In this document: positions 1-9,397 of the stretch, in pieces
Layout of the letters: each line of letters begins with the position of its first letter
How positions within the stretch are numbered: position 1 is the stretch's first letter
Origin: Pseudomonas reactans
GTDB taxonomy: Bacteria > Pseudomonadota > Gammaproteobacteria > Pseudomonadales > Pseudomonadaceae
Length of the DNA: 64,000 nt
Reading direction: 5' to 3'
Assembly: GCF_013385825.1 (NCBI RefSeq)
Contig: NZ_JACAPG010000011.1
Span: forward strand, 104,077-168,076
Program-made: the position numbers and the translations under genes
The notes under the pieces: model-generated
What the model saw: the letters and a program-made list of their open reading frames with translations, nothing else
What the model was told of the DNA's origin: nothing
Databases searched by the model: none

Positions 1-677
1 CCGAGCAGGCACGCTTCTCCGGCCTGATGCGCGACAAACGCATGCGCAAGCACGCGTTGATCACGGTGTTCGAGGGCAACGATGCGGCGGGCAAGGGCGG
101 GGCGATCCGTCGGGTCGCGGCGGCGCTGGACCCGCGCCAGTACCACATCGTGCCGATTGCCGCACCGAGCGAGGACGAGCGTGCCCAGCCTTATCTGTGG
201 CGTTTCTGGCAGAAGATCCCGGCGCGGGGCATGTTCACTGTCTTCGACCGTTCGTGGTATGGCCGCGTGCTGGTGGAACGCATCGAGGGCTTTTGCACCC
301 CAGCGGACTGGATGCGCGCGTATGGCGAAATCAACGACTTTGAAGAGCAACTGCGCGACGCGGGTGTGATCGTGGTCAAGTTCTGGCTGGCCATCGACAA
401 GCAGACCCAGCTGGAGCGTTTCCAGGCCCGCGAGGAAATCCCGTTCAAACGCTTCAAGATCACCGAGGACGACTGGCGCAACCGCGACAAGTGGGACGAC
501 TACCGCGCCGCTGTCGGCGATATGGTCGACCGCACCAGCACCGAAATCGCGCCCTGGACCTTGGTGGAAGCCAACGACAAGCGCTGGGCTCGGGTCAAGG
601 TGCTGCGCACGATCAACCGGGCGCTGGAAGACGCGTTCGGCAAATCCGACAAGCACGACAAGAAAGGCAAGAAGTAG
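1..677 (+). CDS. pap: Polyphosphate:AMP phosphotransferase, C-terminal half (cut by window start)
   Basis: The reading frame is open from the first bases (codon phase starts at base 3), so the gene begins outside the window and this is its C-terminal part. The residues show a PPK2-type kinase fold: a Walker A-like loop GNDAAGKGG, then FDRSWYGRVLVERIEGF, the Walker B/lid region of PPK2 enzymes, and a lysine-rich tail ending at the TAG at 675-677. Family knowledge: class II polyphosphate kinases move phosphate between polyphosphate and nucleotides; the roughly 500-residue form with two fused PPK2 domains, common in Pseudomonas, makes ADP from AMP. That this is the two-domain Pap form is inferred from the open 5' end and the following thiolase, which I recall as the neighbour of pap in PAO1. 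A single-domain PPK2 is the alternative. Confidence 0.8.
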   Translation, partial: EQARFSGLMRDKRMRKHALITVFEGNDAAGKGGAIRRVAAALDPRQYHIVPIAAPSEDERAQPYLWRFWQKIPARGMFTVFDRSWYGRVLVERIEGFCTPADWMRAYGEINDFEEQLRDAGVIVVKFWLAIDKQTQLERFQAREEIPFKRFKITEDDWRNRDKWDDYRAAVGDMVDRTSTEIAPWTLVEANDKRWARVKVLRTINRALEDAFGKSDKHDKKGKK

Positions 678-770
678 GAGCGAGCTTGCTCGCGAAAATC
701 GTCAACGATGACGCGTGTTTTCTGGGTAAGCGAGGTGCTCTCGAGTTTTCGCGAGCAAGCTCGCTCCTAC
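674..770. repeat. REP-type inverted repeat (GTAGGAGCGAGCTTGCTCGC family)
   Basis: GTAGGAGCGAGCTTGCTCGC followed by GAAAA (674-698) recurs as its exact reverse complement at 746-770, with 47 bases between. Each arm holds its own small palindrome, GCGAGCTTGCTCGC. This is the layout of a Pseudomonas REP doublet. It begins inside the stop codon of pap and lies before the thiolase, so it may also end or stabilise the pap transcript. Confidence 0.85.
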
Positions 771-883
771 AGATAGGTTCGGCGCCATGCTTTTGTATAG
801 GCGGGGTGAATGATCGTCGCGGTTGGCGGAAGGTGGATCTATCCTCGATCCATCTCCCAACAATCACAAGATCGAGGTAGCCC

Positions 884-2068
884 ATGCGTGAAGTAGTGAT
901 CGTCGACAGCGTGCGAACCGGCCTGGCCAAATCCTTTCGCGGCAAGTTCAACCAGACCCGCCCGGATGACATGGCGGCCCATTGCGTCAACGCGTTGCTT
1001 ACCCGCAATGGCATCGACCCGGCGACGGTGGAGGACTGCATCGTCGGTGCCGGCTCCAACGAAGGTGCCCAGGGCTACAACATCGGGCGCAATGTGGCGG
1101 TGCTCTCGCAATTGGGCACCGGTACGGCGGGGATGACCCTCAACCGATTCTGCTCGTCGGGCTTGCAGGCGATTGCCATCGCGGCCAACCAGATCGCGTC
1201 GGGCTGCAGCGATATCATCGTTGCCGGTGGCGTCGAGTCCATCAGCCTGACCATGAAAAGCGTCAACACCGACAACCTGATCAACCCGCTGCTGAAAGAG
1301 CAGGTGCCGGGTATCTATTTCCCCATGGGCCAGACTGCCGAGATCGTCGCGCGTCGCTACAACGTCAGTCGCGAAGAGCAGGACGTGTACGCCCTGCAAA
1401 GCCAGCAACGCACCGCCCAGGCTCAGGCAGACGGTTTGTTCAACGATGAAATCGTGCCGATGGCGGTCAAGTACAAAGTCGAAGACAAGAACACCGGTGA
1501 AGTGCAGGTGCTCGAAGGCGTGGTCGACCGTGACGATTGCAATCGCCCGGACACCACCCTGGCCAGCCTGCAAGGCTTGAAGCCGGTATTTGCCGAGGAC
1601 GGCTCGGTGACGGCGGGTAACTCGTCGCAGCTCTCCGACGGCGCCTCGATGACGCTGGTGATGAGCCTGGAAAAAGCCCTAGCGCTGGGGCTCAAGCCGA
1701 AGGCGTTTTTCCGTGGGTTTACGGTGGCCGGCTGCGAGCCGGACGAGATGGGCATCGGCCCGGTGTTCTCGGTGCCCAAGCTGCTCAAGGCCAAGGGCTT
1801 GCAAGTAGCGGACATCGACCTGTGGGAACTCAACGAAGCCTTTGCGTCCCAGTGCCTGTATGCGCGAAATCGCCTGGAAATCGATAACGCCAAGTACAAC
1901 GTCAATGGCGGCTCGATCTCCATCGGCCACCCGTTCGGCATGACCGGCTCGCGGCAGGTGGGGCATCTGGTACGTGAGTTGCAGCGGCGCAATCTGCGTT
2001 ATGGCATCGTCACCATGTGCGTGGGCGGTGGCATGGGCGCCACCGGATTGTTCGAAGCGGTGCGCTGA
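884..2068 (+). CDS. Acyl-CoA thiolase (acetyl-CoA C-acyltransferase family)
   Basis: This 394-residue protein is full length for a thiolase. It carries the nucleophile Cys90 in NRFCSSGLQ, the catalytic His349 in GHPFGMTGSRQ, and the second catalytic Cys379 in CVGGGMGA near the C-terminus. Thiolases cleave 3-ketoacyl-CoA with CoA to give acetyl-CoA and a shortened acyl-CoA, or run the reverse condensation; they are cytoplasmic. The gene stands alone between pap and an EamA transporter, not next to a fadB-like partner, so its substrate chain length cannot be read from context. The start ATG follows GATCGAGGTAGCCC, whose GAGG is a reasonable ribosome site. Confidence 0.9.
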   Translation: MREVVIVDSVRTGLAKSFRGKFNQTRPDDMAAHCVNALLTRNGIDPATVEDCIVGAGSNEGAQGYNIGRNVAVLSQLGTGTAGMTLNRFCSSGLQAIAIAANQIASGCSDIIVAGGVESISLTMKSVNTDNLINPLLKEQVPGIYFPMGQTAEIVARRYNVSREEQDVYALQSQQRTAQAQADGLFNDEIVPMAVKYKVEDKNTGEVQVLEGVVDRDDCNRPDTTLASLQGLKPVFAEDGSVTAGNSSQLSDGASMTLVMSLEKALALGLKPKAFFRGFTVAGCEPDEMGIGPVFSVPKLLKAKGLQVADIDLWELNEAFASQCLYARNRLEIDNAKYNVNGGSISIGHPFGMTGSRQVGHLVRELQRRNLRYGIVTMCVGGGMGATGLFEAVR

Positions 2069-2138
2069 TCTTCGCTACACAAAGTGCGTCGGGTGCCCCT
2101 AGAATGCTGCTCCACTTCCTCTGGCTTCTGGGGCACTC

Positions 2139-3095
2139 ATGCACATCTCTTCCGGCCGCTGGGTCTACGGTTTTCTCCTGACCCTGCTGACCGCGTTTCT
2201 CTGGGGCATCTTGCCGATCAAACTCAAGCAGGTGCTGCAGGTGATGGACCCGATCACCGTCACCTGGTTTCGCCTGATCGTGGCCGGAAGTTGCCTGTTT
2301 ATCTACCTGGCGTTGACCAAACGCTTGCCCAGCCGCAAGGTATTGGGCCCCAAGGGCGGTTGGCTGGTGGGCATGGCGGTGTGCGGCCTGGTGGGCAACT
2401 ACGTGTTGTACCTGGTGGGCCTGAAAATGCTCAGTCCCGGCACCGCGCAACTGGTGGTGCAGATGGGGCCGATTTTCTTGATGATCGCCAGTGTGTTTGT
2501 GTTCAAGGAGCGTTTCAGTCGCGGGCAGGTGCTCGGGTTATTCGTGTTGATTGCAGGCTTTGGGCTGTTCTTCAACCAGCGTCTGGAGGAGTTGCTGACG
2601 TCCCTTGGCGCCTATACCGCCGGCGTGCTGACCATCCTGCTTGCCACTTCAATCTGGGTGTTTTACGCCCTGGGCCAGAAGCAGTTGCTGACGGTGTGGA
2701 ACTCGCTGCAAGTGATGATGGTGATCTACCTCACCTGCGCCTTGTTGCTCACGCCTTGGGCGCATCCCCTTGAGGCCTTGGACCTGAGCCCGCTGCAAGG
2801 CTGGCTGTTGCTGGCGTGCTGCATGAACACCCTGGTGGCCTACGGCGCTTTTGCCGAGGCGCTTGCCCATTGGGAAGCTTCGCGGGTCAGTGCGACCCTG
2901 GCGCTTACACCGCTGGTGACTTTCGTGGCGGTCGCCCTGTCAGCCTGGTTGTGGCCGGAATATGTGCAGGCCGAAGAGATCAACGCCCTGGGCTATGCCG
3001 GGGCGTTGGTGGTGGTGCTGGGTTCGGCGACCGTGGCGCTGGCGCCATCGTTGCTCGCCGGGCTCAAGGCCCGGCGGTTGCGCATGGCGTCCTAG
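2139..3095 (+). CDS. EamA/DMT-superfamily inner-membrane transporter
   Basis: A 318-residue, very hydrophobic protein with about ten predicted membrane helices in two similar halves, as in the drug/metabolite transporter superfamily (two EamA domains). The first helix is [20 protein letters not shown], where TAFLWG is typical of EamA proteins. Family members export or exchange small metabolites; the substrate cannot be told from sequence. The gene is transcribed toward fumC and the two stop codons overlap in the palindrome CCTAGG (3091-3096). Confidence 0.85.
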   Translation: MHISSGRWVYGFLLTLLTAFLWGILPIKLKQVLQVMDPITVTWFRLIVAGSCLFIYLALTKRLPSRKVLGPKGGWLVGMAVCGLVGNYVLYLVGLKMLSPGTAQLVVQMGPIFLMIASVFVFKERFSRGQVLGLFVLIAGFGLFFNQRLEELLTSLGAYTAGVLTILLATSIWVFYALGQKQLLTVWNSLQVMMVIYLTCALLLTPWAHPLEALDLSPLQGWLLLACCMNTLVAYGAFAEALAHWEASRVSATLALTPLVTFVAVALSAWLWPEYVQAEEINALGYAGALVVVLGSATVALAPSLLAGLKARRLRMAS

Positions 3096-4474
3096 GCGCC
3101 GAGCATGTCCTGCGGGCGAACCCACTGGTCGAACTCCGCGTCGGTGAGGTAGCCCAGGTCCAGCGCAGCCTCCCTTAGCGTCAACCCTTCGGCGTAGGCC
3201 TTCTTGGCGATTTCCGCCGACTTGTCGTAGCCGATGTGCGGGTTGAGCGCGGTCACCAGCATCAGCCCGCGCTCCAAGTGCTCGGCCATTTGCACGGGGT
3301 CTGGTTCAAGCCCGGCCACACAGTGTTCCTGGAAGTTGTTGCAGCCGTCGGCCAGCAGGCGGATGGATTCCAGCAGGTTGTGGATGATCACCGGCTTGTA
3401 CACGTTCAACTGCAAGTGCCCCTGGCTGGCGGCGATGCCGATGGTCACGTCATTGCCCAGCACCTGGCAGGCCAGCATCGACAGCGCTTCGCATTGCGTC
3501 GGGTTGACCTTGCCCGGCATGATCGAACTGCCGGGCTCATTGGCAGGCAACTTCACCTCGGCCAACCCGGTGCGCGGGCCGGAGCCCAGCAGGCGCAGGT
3601 CATTGGCGATTTTCATCAGGGCCACGGCCAGGGTTTTCAGCGCGCCGTGTAGCGTCACCAATGGCTCATGGCCGGAAAGGGCGGCGAATTTGTTCGGCGC
3701 GGTGACGAACGGCAAGCCCGACAACGCCGCCAGCTCGGAGGCAATCGCCTCGCCAAAACCGTGGGGCGCATTCAGCCCGGTGCCGACGGCGGTACCGCCC
3801 TGAGCCAACTCGCACACGGCGGGCAGTGCGGCGCGAACGGCGCGTTCGGCGTAATCAAGCTGGGCGATGAACGCCGAAAGCTCCTGGCCGAAGGTGATCG
3901 GCGTGGCATCCATCATATGAGTGCGGCCGGTCTTAACCAGCTTCATGTGCTTGGCTGCTTGTTCAGCCAGGCCGCCGGAAAGCGTGGCAATCGCCGGCAA
4001 CAGACGCTGATGCACGGCCTGCACTGCTGCGATGCTCATGGCGGTGGGGAAGCAGTCATTGGAACTCTGGGAGCGGTTCACGTGATCGTTGGGGTGCACC
4101 GGGCTCTTGCCGCCGCGCTTGTTACCCGCCAGTTCATTGGCGCGGCCGGCGATCACTTCGTTGGCGTTCATGTTGCTCTGGGTGCCGCTGCCGGTCTGCC
4201 ACACCACTAGGGGAAATTGGTCGTCATGTTGCCCTGCGAGCACCTCGTCGGCGGCCTGTTCGATCAAGCGGGCGATGTCGGCGGGCAAGTCGCCATTACG
4301 GTCATTGACTCGTGCTGCGGCCTTCTTGACCAGGGCCAGGGCGTGCAATACCGCCAGCGGCATACGCTGTTCGCCAATGGCGAAGTTAACCAGCGAACGT
4401 TGGGTCTGGGCGCCCCAGTAAGCGTCATCCGGGACGTGAACTTCTCCCAGGCTGTCGGTTTCGATACGGCTCAT
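3092..4474 (-). CDS. fumC: Fumarate hydratase class II
   Basis: Encodes a protein of about 460 residues with the fumarase/aspartase signature [16 protein letters not shown] (flexible catalytic loop) and the substrate-site segments [12 protein letters not shown] and [16 protein letters not shown]. Class II fumarases are iron-free homotetramers that interconvert fumarate and malate in the TCA cycle. I place the start at the ATG at 4474 ([15 protein letters not shown]) because AAGGAG lies 8 bases upstream; the longer frame starting with GTG at 4483 would overlap that ribosome site. With the DUF2059 gene and bolA divergent next to it, this corresponds to PAO1 fumC2 (PA0854) by gene order rather than to the copy beside sodA. 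Confidence 0.95.
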   Translation of the reverse strand: MSRIETDSLGEVHVPDDAYWGAQTQRSLVNFAIGEQRMPLAVLHALALVKKAAARVNDRNGDLPADIARLIEQAADEVLAGQHDDQFPLVVWQTGSGTQSNMNANEVIAGRANELAGNKRGGKSPVHPNDHVNRSQSSNDCFPTAMSIAAVQAVHQRLLPAIATLSGGLAEQAAKHMKLVKTGRTHMMDATPITFGQELSAFIAQLDYAERAVRAALPAVCELAQGGTAVGTGLNAPHGFGEAIASELAALSGLPFVTAPNKFAALSGHEPLVTLHGALKTLAVALMKIANDLRLLGSGPRTGLAEVKLPANEPGSSIMPGKVNPTQCEALSMLACQVLGNDVTIGIAASQGHLQLNVYKPVIIHNLLESIRLLADGCNNFQEHCVAGLEPDPVQMAEHLERGLMLVTALNPHIGYDKSAEIAKKAYAEGLTLREAALDLGYLTDAEFDQWVRPQDMLGA

Positions 4475-4581
4475 CGGGCACACTCCTTCAGGTCTGTTTG
4501 CGCAGTTTAGGCCGTGTTCGGCCTAGTGGGTTCCCTAAAAGACTTTTCATCGGGTTCATCCCTCGAGAATCCTTGTCCTAC

Positions 4582-4611
4582 ATGGCTTGGGGTTGAGCCA
4601 TAAGGTTTTTT
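4582..4611 (+). promoter_or_regulatory. Hairpin plus T-run in the leader of the DUF2059 gene
   Basis: ATGGCT (4582-4587) and AGCCAT (4596-4601) form a 6-bp stem with an 8-base loop, followed shortly by TTTTTT (4606-4611). It lies between the divergent fumC and DUF2059 genes, about 60 bases before the DUF2059 start. The shape is terminator-like, so it could attenuate the downstream gene or may be chance; the stem is short. Confidence 0.3.
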
Positions 4612-4667
4612 AGGCGCAGAATGGGCGCCCTTGGGGTCTGACCTCGCCTGCTAGAAAAGGAAACTCG

Positions 4668-5186
4668 ATGACTCGTCTTCGTGCCATCTGTACCGCGGTT
4701 GCTTTGGTTTGCGCCAGCGGCCAGGTTCTTGCCGATACCGCCAGCCACAACGCCAGTGCCGAAGCCTTCCTTACCCTGGCCCATGCCGACAAGCTGGGTA
4801 CCCCGGTGTACATGCAAGTGCAGCAAATGTTCGCCCAGCGTTTTGAACAAACCAAGGCGCCTGCCGCCAAGCAGTCCGTCCTGGACAGCTACCAGGCCAA
4901 GGCCAACGCCGCCCTGGACCAGGCCATCGGCTGGCCAAAGCTGAAACCTGACATGGTCAAGCTCTACACCACCAACTTCAGCGAGTCCGAGCTCAAGGAC
5001 CTGGTTGCCTTCTACCAGTCGCCACTGGGCAAGAAAGTCCTGGAAAAAATGCCGCAGCTGACCCAGCAATCGGCCCAGATGACCCAGGCCAAGCTGGAAA
5101 GCGCCGTGCCGGTAGTCAACAAGCTGCTGGAAGACATGACCAACGAGCTGTCGCCTAAAGCCGCCGCTCCGGCCAAGAAGAAGTAA
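4668..5186 (+). CDS. DUF2059 family periplasmic protein
   Basis: A 172-residue protein with a clear Sec signal peptide (MTRLRAICTAVALVCASGQVLA, cleavage near residue 22) and a helical body containing the DUF2059-type segment FSESELKDLVAFYQSPLGKK, followed by an Ala/Lys-rich tail ending KKK. DUF2059 proteins are small exported proteins of unknown role. A good ribosome site (AAAGGAAA) sits before the ATG. It lies 12 bases before bolA in the same direction, so the two are probably co-transcribed. PAO1 has the same arrangement (PA0856-PA0857, from memory). Confidence 0.85.
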   Translation: MTRLRAICTAVALVCASGQVLADTASHNASAEAFLTLAHADKLGTPVYMQVQQMFAQRFEQTKAPAAKQSVLDSYQAKANAALDQAIGWPKLKPDMVKLYTTNFSESELKDLVAFYQSPLGKKVLEKMPQLTQQSAQMTQAKLESAVPVVNKLLEDMTNELSPKAAAPAKKK

Positions 5187-5198
5187 GCAGGAATGACC

Positions 5199-5486
5199 AT
5201 GCAACAGCGTATCGAAACGGCGCTTGCCGTCCTGGGCACCGACCACTTGAGCGTGCTGGACGAAAGCCATATGCACAGCCGTGGGTTGCAGACCCACTTC
5301 AAGGCCGTGCTGGTCAGCCCGCAGTTCGAGGGGCTCAACCGCGTCAAGCGCCATCAGAAGGTCTACGCCACCCTGGGTGACCTGATGAGCGAGTTTCATG
5401 CGCTGGCGCTGCATACCTACACGCCTGAGGAATGGGCGAAAATCGACGCAGCCCCGGCTTCGCCGACCTGCGCCGGCGGGCGTTGA
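5199..5486 (+). CDS. bolA: BolA family protein
   Basis: About 95 residues with the BolA fold signatures: an early SHMHSRG segment, the conserved H in FKAVLVSPQFEGLNRVKRHQ, and LHALALHTYTP-like residues near the end. BolA proteins bind glutaredoxins and [2Fe-2S] clusters and influence morphology and stress responses. I prefer the second ATG at 5199 (MQQRIETALAVLG) because CAGGA then sits 6 bases upstream; the ATG at 5193 would abut the ribosome site. It is the last core gene before the Tc toxin insertion. Confidence 0.9.
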   Translation: MQQRIETALAVLGTDHLSVLDESHMHSRGLQTHFKAVLVSPQFEGLNRVKRHQKVYATLGDLMSEFHALALHTYTPEEWAKIDAAPASPTCAGGR

Positions 5487-5499
5487 GTCTTGCTTGAAG

Positions 5500-5530
5500 C
5501 CTGCGGGCGCGTGTTGTCTGTGCCCGCAGG
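5500..5530 (+). terminator. GC-rich hairpin after bolA
   Basis: CCTGCGGGC (5500-5508) pairs perfectly with GCCCGCAGG (5522-5530) across a 13-base loop, 14 bases after the bolA stop. Only a weak pyrimidine stretch follows (TGTCCCCTTT), so it may act as a terminator or simply protect the 3' end. Confidence 0.5.
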
Positions 5531-5641
5531 TGTCCCCTTTCCGAACGTGTATTTGGATACATAAAACCCTTCGCAATACCGCCTCTGCAGAGAAGGCCCG
5601 CCTTAGACTTTTTTGACCTTAGCCAATCAGGTCACTCGTTC

Positions 5642-8347
5642 ATGTCGACTTCTTTGCATCGAAATACACCCTCTTTGAAAGCTGTTGATCCTCGCGGGCT
5701 GACAGTCCGTACCGTTGAATATCACCGCGTGAACGTGACAGACACCCCGCGAGCGCGGGTTACGCGTCAGGTTTACGGGGCCAGTGGTTTTTTGCTTGAA
5801 CAGTGGGACCCGCGTCAATTCGCACGCGGTACTTCCGGTGTGGCGTCGCGCTCAAGTGTTTACAGCCTGTCGGGCGAGGCCGTGCGCACCGAGAGCGCCG
5901 ACGCGGGCTGGCGCCTGGTTTTGCGCGGTGAAGCGGGGCAGCAGTTGCATACCTGGGATTCGCGCGTGGCGTATCAGGAGTATCATTACGACCGTTCGCT
6001 ACGGCCAGTGGCGGTGTTTGAGCAGGCCGCACAGGAGCCGCGACCTCGTTGTGTCGAGCGCCTCACCTATGCGGCGGCGGTGCCCGCTGAGACAGCCGGC
6101 AACCGCTGTGGTCGGCTGATTCGTCATGCCGACCCGGCCGGCGTTCTGCGGATGGATGAGTATGGTGTCGGCGGGAGCGTCATCCAGCAGACGCGACAAT
6201 TTCGCGCGGACACGTCGCCTGGCGACTGGCCATCGAGTGATGAGGAACACGTCGGGCAGTTGGAGCCCCAAGCCCATACCACGCGGTGGCGCTACGATGC
6301 CGTGGGAGCGCTGCTGGAGCAGACGGATGCCAAAGGCAATCGTCAGCATCGGCGTTACGGAATGCAAGGCCGGCTGAAGGAGGTTGCGCTGACCCTCAAG
6401 GAGGGGACGCGCAAAGTGTTGATGGACCAGCGTGTGTACAACGCCAACGGGCAAGTGGAGTCAGAGCGGGCGGGCAATGAAGTGACGAAGGTCGCGAAAT
6501 ACGCCGCTGAGGATAACCGCTTGCTGCAATTGACGGTGTACCGCAAGGGCCAGGCTGCGACGCCCTTGCAGGATCTGGTGTACGCGTACGACCCGGTGGG
6601 CAACATCCTCAGCCTGCGCGACCTGGCTCAGCCGACACAATGGCACAGCAACACCCTCATCAATGCGTTCAGCAATTACCAGTACGACAGCCTGTATCAA
6701 TTGATCCAGGCCAGCGGTCGGGAAAATGCCGGCAACAGCGGTGCTCAAGCCTACCCGGGGCAGGTGAGGTTCGGTGCCACCGACCGTGGGCTCTGGCGCA
6801 ATTACACCCAGCAGTATACCTACGATGAAAGTGGCAACTTGACGCGTCTGAGCCACCTACCGAGCAGCGGAACAGGCTATACCCGGGACATGGGTGTGGC
6901 TGCGGGAAGCAATCGTGCCGTGTCCGTTATCGAAGGCGCCTCCGGCCAATGGGCGACGCTGTTTGATGCCAACGGTAATCAACAAGCGCTGGGCAGCCAG
7001 CAGCTTGGTTGGAATGTACGCAACCAACTGAGCCACGCGACCCAGGTGCCGCGTGCGCAGGGTACCCCTGATGTGGAAAGCTATATTTACGACGGCCAGG
7101 GCCAACGGGCAATCAAGGTCAGAAGCCAGGAGATCGGTGGGAAGCCCCATACCCAGCGCACCTTTTACTTGCCGGGTGTGCAACTGCATCAACACAAGGG
7201 CAAACGCTACAATCTGCTGGACATTGAAACGGGCGGCGGGCAGGTTACGGTGGTGCAGTGGGAAGTCGGGCGTCCCAGTGAAATGAGCGCCGAGCAGTTG
7301 CAGTTCAGCCTCCTCGATCACCTCAACAGCAGTTCATTGGAGTTGGACGAGCAGGCTCGGCTGTTGAGCCAGGAGTATTACTACCCTTACGGTGCAACAG
7401 CCTGGTGGGCTTCCAACGGTACCCTGGCAGCCGACTATAAGTTACGCCGTTACTCGGGCAAGGAACGCGATGCGACGGGGTTGTACTACTACGGATCCCG
7501 CTATTACGCGCCGTGGTTGCAACGCTGGGTCAGCCCGGACCCCATGGGCGATGTGGACGGTTTGAATCTGTATACGATGGCCCTGGGCAACCCCTTGCGA
7601 TTCAGCGACGCCGATGGCACGCAAGCGTCGTTTGGCGAACAATTTCAACCCAGTCGAGGCGATATCATTTTCGGTAAGGGGAGTACCGTGACTAGCTACC
7701 GCAGCTTCTGGTCAAAGTTGACGGCACGTGGGGACGCAATGGTCACCTATTTCGGGGTTGAAGAAATGGGGGCGGCGATGGCGAGGTTGAAAAAAACACT
7801 CCCCCCCGTATACGTTCAGTACGGGAAGGGCAGGCTCACCGACGATGAGTTTGAGCAACAACTCCAGGTGCATGGCGCACCAATTGCACAGCAGTTCTAT
7901 GACGCCATTAAGTCGAAGTATGCGGGCTGTACGTCGACCGCGGCCAACCGAGAGTTCGCGAAGAAATTCGTGAGTGACTATTCTTCTGGTACCTATTCGT
8001 TCGAGGAAACCCTTTTAGACTATGGCATGAGCTTGAGTAATTTCGAGCGTAAGCTGGTCAGCCGAGCCAGTAAGTCAGCTCTGAAGACTCTGACGGACCC
8101 TCAGAGTATTCGCCAGGTGCATTTCGCTCTTGATCATCTGGACATGGCCGGAGTGATCAATAAGACCGAGACCTCTTTCGCCGGTTCGGAGCTGCGCTGG
8201 CTTTATCGGCATCGATCGCGCGTGCCAGGCCATGTGACGTTCTATCGCCAGCGACAACAGGTTGAAGCTCCTTGGAAGTCCAACCCGACCCTTTGGCGTC
8301 GCTATAAACCTTACAGCTCGAGGGGGGCAGTGCGGGCCACACGCTGA
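5642..8347 (+). CDS. tccC: TccC-like Rhs-repeat toxin component of a Tc complex
   Basis: A 901-residue protein. Residues 1-60 (SLKAVDPRGLTVRTVEYHRV) resemble the start of TccC/SepC-type insecticidal toxin subunits. Residues about 100-560 hold Rhs/YD repeats such as YDAVGALLEQTDAKGN and YTYDESGNLTRL. The Rhs core ends at about residue 660 with YYGSRYYAPWLQRWVSPDP, GLNLYTMALGNPLRF and SDADG. In this family the core forms a hollow shell with TcB and the segment after it is an autoproteolytically released toxin. Here that private part is about 240 residues, has no family I recognise, and contains VHFALDHLDMAGV and SELRWLYRHR. It faces the TcB remnant tail to tail. No type VI marker (VgrG, PAAR) is nearby. 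Confidence 0.8.
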   Translation: MSTSLHRNTPSLKAVDPRGLTVRTVEYHRVNVTDTPRARVTRQVYGASGFLLEQWDPRQFARGTSGVASRSSVYSLSGEAVRTESADAGWRLVLRGEAGQQLHTWDSRVAYQEYHYDRSLRPVAVFEQAAQEPRPRCVERLTYAAAVPAETAGNRCGRLIRHADPAGVLRMDEYGVGGSVIQQTRQFRADTSPGDWPSSDEEHVGQLEPQAHTTRWRYDAVGALLEQTDAKGNRQHRRYGMQGRLKEVALTLKEGTRKVLMDQRVYNANGQVESERAGNEVTKVAKYAAEDNRLLQLTVYRKGQAATPLQDLVYAYDPVGNILSLRDLAQPTQWHSNTLINAFSNYQYDSLYQLIQASGRENAGNSGAQAYPGQVRFGATDRGLWRNYTQQYTYDESGNLTRLSHLPSSGTGYTRDMGVAAGSNRAVSVIEGASGQWATLFDANGNQQALGSQQLGWNVRNQLSHATQVPRAQGTPDVESYIYDGQGQRAIKVRSQEIGGKPHTQRTFYLPGVQLHQHKGKRYNLLDIETGGGQVTVVQWEVGRPSEMSAEQLQFSLLDHLNSSSLELDEQARLLSQEYYYPYGATAWWASNGTLAADYKLRRYSGKERDATGLYYYGSRYYAPWLQRWVSPDPMGDVDGLNLYTMALGNPLRFSDADGTQASFGEQFQPSRGDIIFGKGSTVTSYRSFWSKLTARGDAMVTYFGVEEMGAAMARLKKTLPPVYVQYGKGRLTDDEFEQQLQVHGAPIAQQFYDAIKSKYAGCTSTAANREFAKKFVSDYSSGTYSFEETLLDYGMSLSNFERKLVSRASKSALKTLTDPQSIRQVHFALDHLDMAGVINKTETSFAGSELRWLYRHRSRVPGHVTFYRQRQQVEAPWKSNPTLWRRYKPYSSRGAVRATR

Positions 8348-8361
8348 CTGAACGGATCAGA

Positions 8362-8391
8362 GTGGCCGCCTCGCAACGGTGAGGCGGCCAC
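8362..8391. terminator. Bidirectional hairpin between convergent Tc genes
   Basis: GTGGCCGCCTC (8362-8372) and GAGGCGGCCAC (8381-8391) are perfect reverse complements with an 8-base loop. The hairpin lies 15 bases after the tccC stop and 14 bases after the end of the opposing TcB remnant, so it can serve both strands. There is no strong T-run on either side. Confidence 0.6.
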
Positions 8392-8404
8392 GGTGGCCCA
8401 GGCT

Positions 8405-9397
8405 TTACTGTTCAGTCAATGGGGTATTGGGAGAGCTCCCCTGCGTGTCGTTTTCATCCTCGCTGACGGTGTACCAGGCCCAGTAGGTGGTTTGTCGCAT
8501 TGCGGCCCTGGCAGTGAGGGTTAGGGTGGGCCTCCCCAAGGCGTCATAAAACTGTTTATCGCTGTGCCAGAACTGGCGCAATGACTCTCCGTGGATATAA
8601 CGATGAGCGTTGGCGTAATAGGGGCGATAAATCCGAATGGTCCAGCCTTTGGCGCTGTATTCGTTGTGCTCGTTGACACACCAGCGCGGGTCGGCCTGAA
8701 CCTGTTGGATGGCGCCGTCCTTGGCCACCAGGTCACCGCTGTCCGCCACGGAGCAGGCGAGTCCAGGCTCGGTTTTTTGTTTGCTTTGCAACGTGCGCCC
8801 AACGCCATCCCAGCAGGTCAGGGTCATCTGGATAAGTTGCTCCCCATCCTCGTTGTAGCGGTCGGCGCTCAACCTGAGGCTGTGGGCGGGCTCCCGTGGG
8901 GCCTTAGCGATCAAGTCAGACAAGGCTTTCTCACTCGTACTCAGCAGCGCTGGGTTTTTTTTCAAGCGCAGCCTGGCGGTGGCGCGTATGTAGCCGTCGG
9001 GCAATAGATAGCCACTATTAACCCAGGCTGCCTGTCGGTCTGCCGTGTCGATGCAGCCCATCCAACTGAACGGGTCGTGAAGCCAGGCACTGGCAACCTT
9101 GCCGAGGAGTGCCGCGGGTGCCTGAATGACGCTGTCGACACTTAAATCCTCCGGTCGTTGATACGCCGACAAAGGCCCAAAACCGACAGTCTTGCCTGAC
9201 TCGTGCCCTTGGAGGGTGGTGGCGAGCAATCGCCCGAATGCGTCGTACAAGGCTTGCTCGACTGTGCCGTTTGAGTCGGTGATTTTGACCGGCTGGAGCA
9301 GGCGGTAGTCATGCTCGGCCTGCGTGACGCAGTCGTCAGGGTGTTTGACCTGAATGACCTGGCACCAGTACCCAGGAACAGTGTCGGAACGGAACGA
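8405..9397 (-). pseudogene. TcB (TcaC/TcdB-like) toxin subunit, C-terminal remnant
   Basis: About 330 residues matching only the C-terminal end of TcB proteins: VIQVKHPDDCVTQAEHDYRL, LLQPVKITDSNGTVEQAL, YDAFGRLLATTLQG, then WCVNEHNEYSAKGWTIRIY and a final DALGRPTLTLTARAAMRQ. Full TcB proteins have about 1,400-1,500 residues with SpvB and beta-propeller domains; none of those is present. In this frame the nearest upstream in-frame stop is at 9398-9400, and the preceding sequence is instead a TcaB-like frame shifted relative to this one. I infer an internal deletion that removed the TcaB end and most of TcB. A TTG at 9250 could start a short product, but no good ribosome site supports it. Confidence 0.75.

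Noticed and set aside
5642..8347. Rhs protein as a type VI secretion effector
   Set aside because: Start is TccC-like, there is no PAAR or VgrG gene near, and Tc subunits lie alongside.
9142..9380. C-terminal tail of the TcaB-like frame as real protein
   Set aside because: Past about 9385 the residues (SRRPSMTTACSSRSKSPT style) are TcB codons read in the wrong frame.
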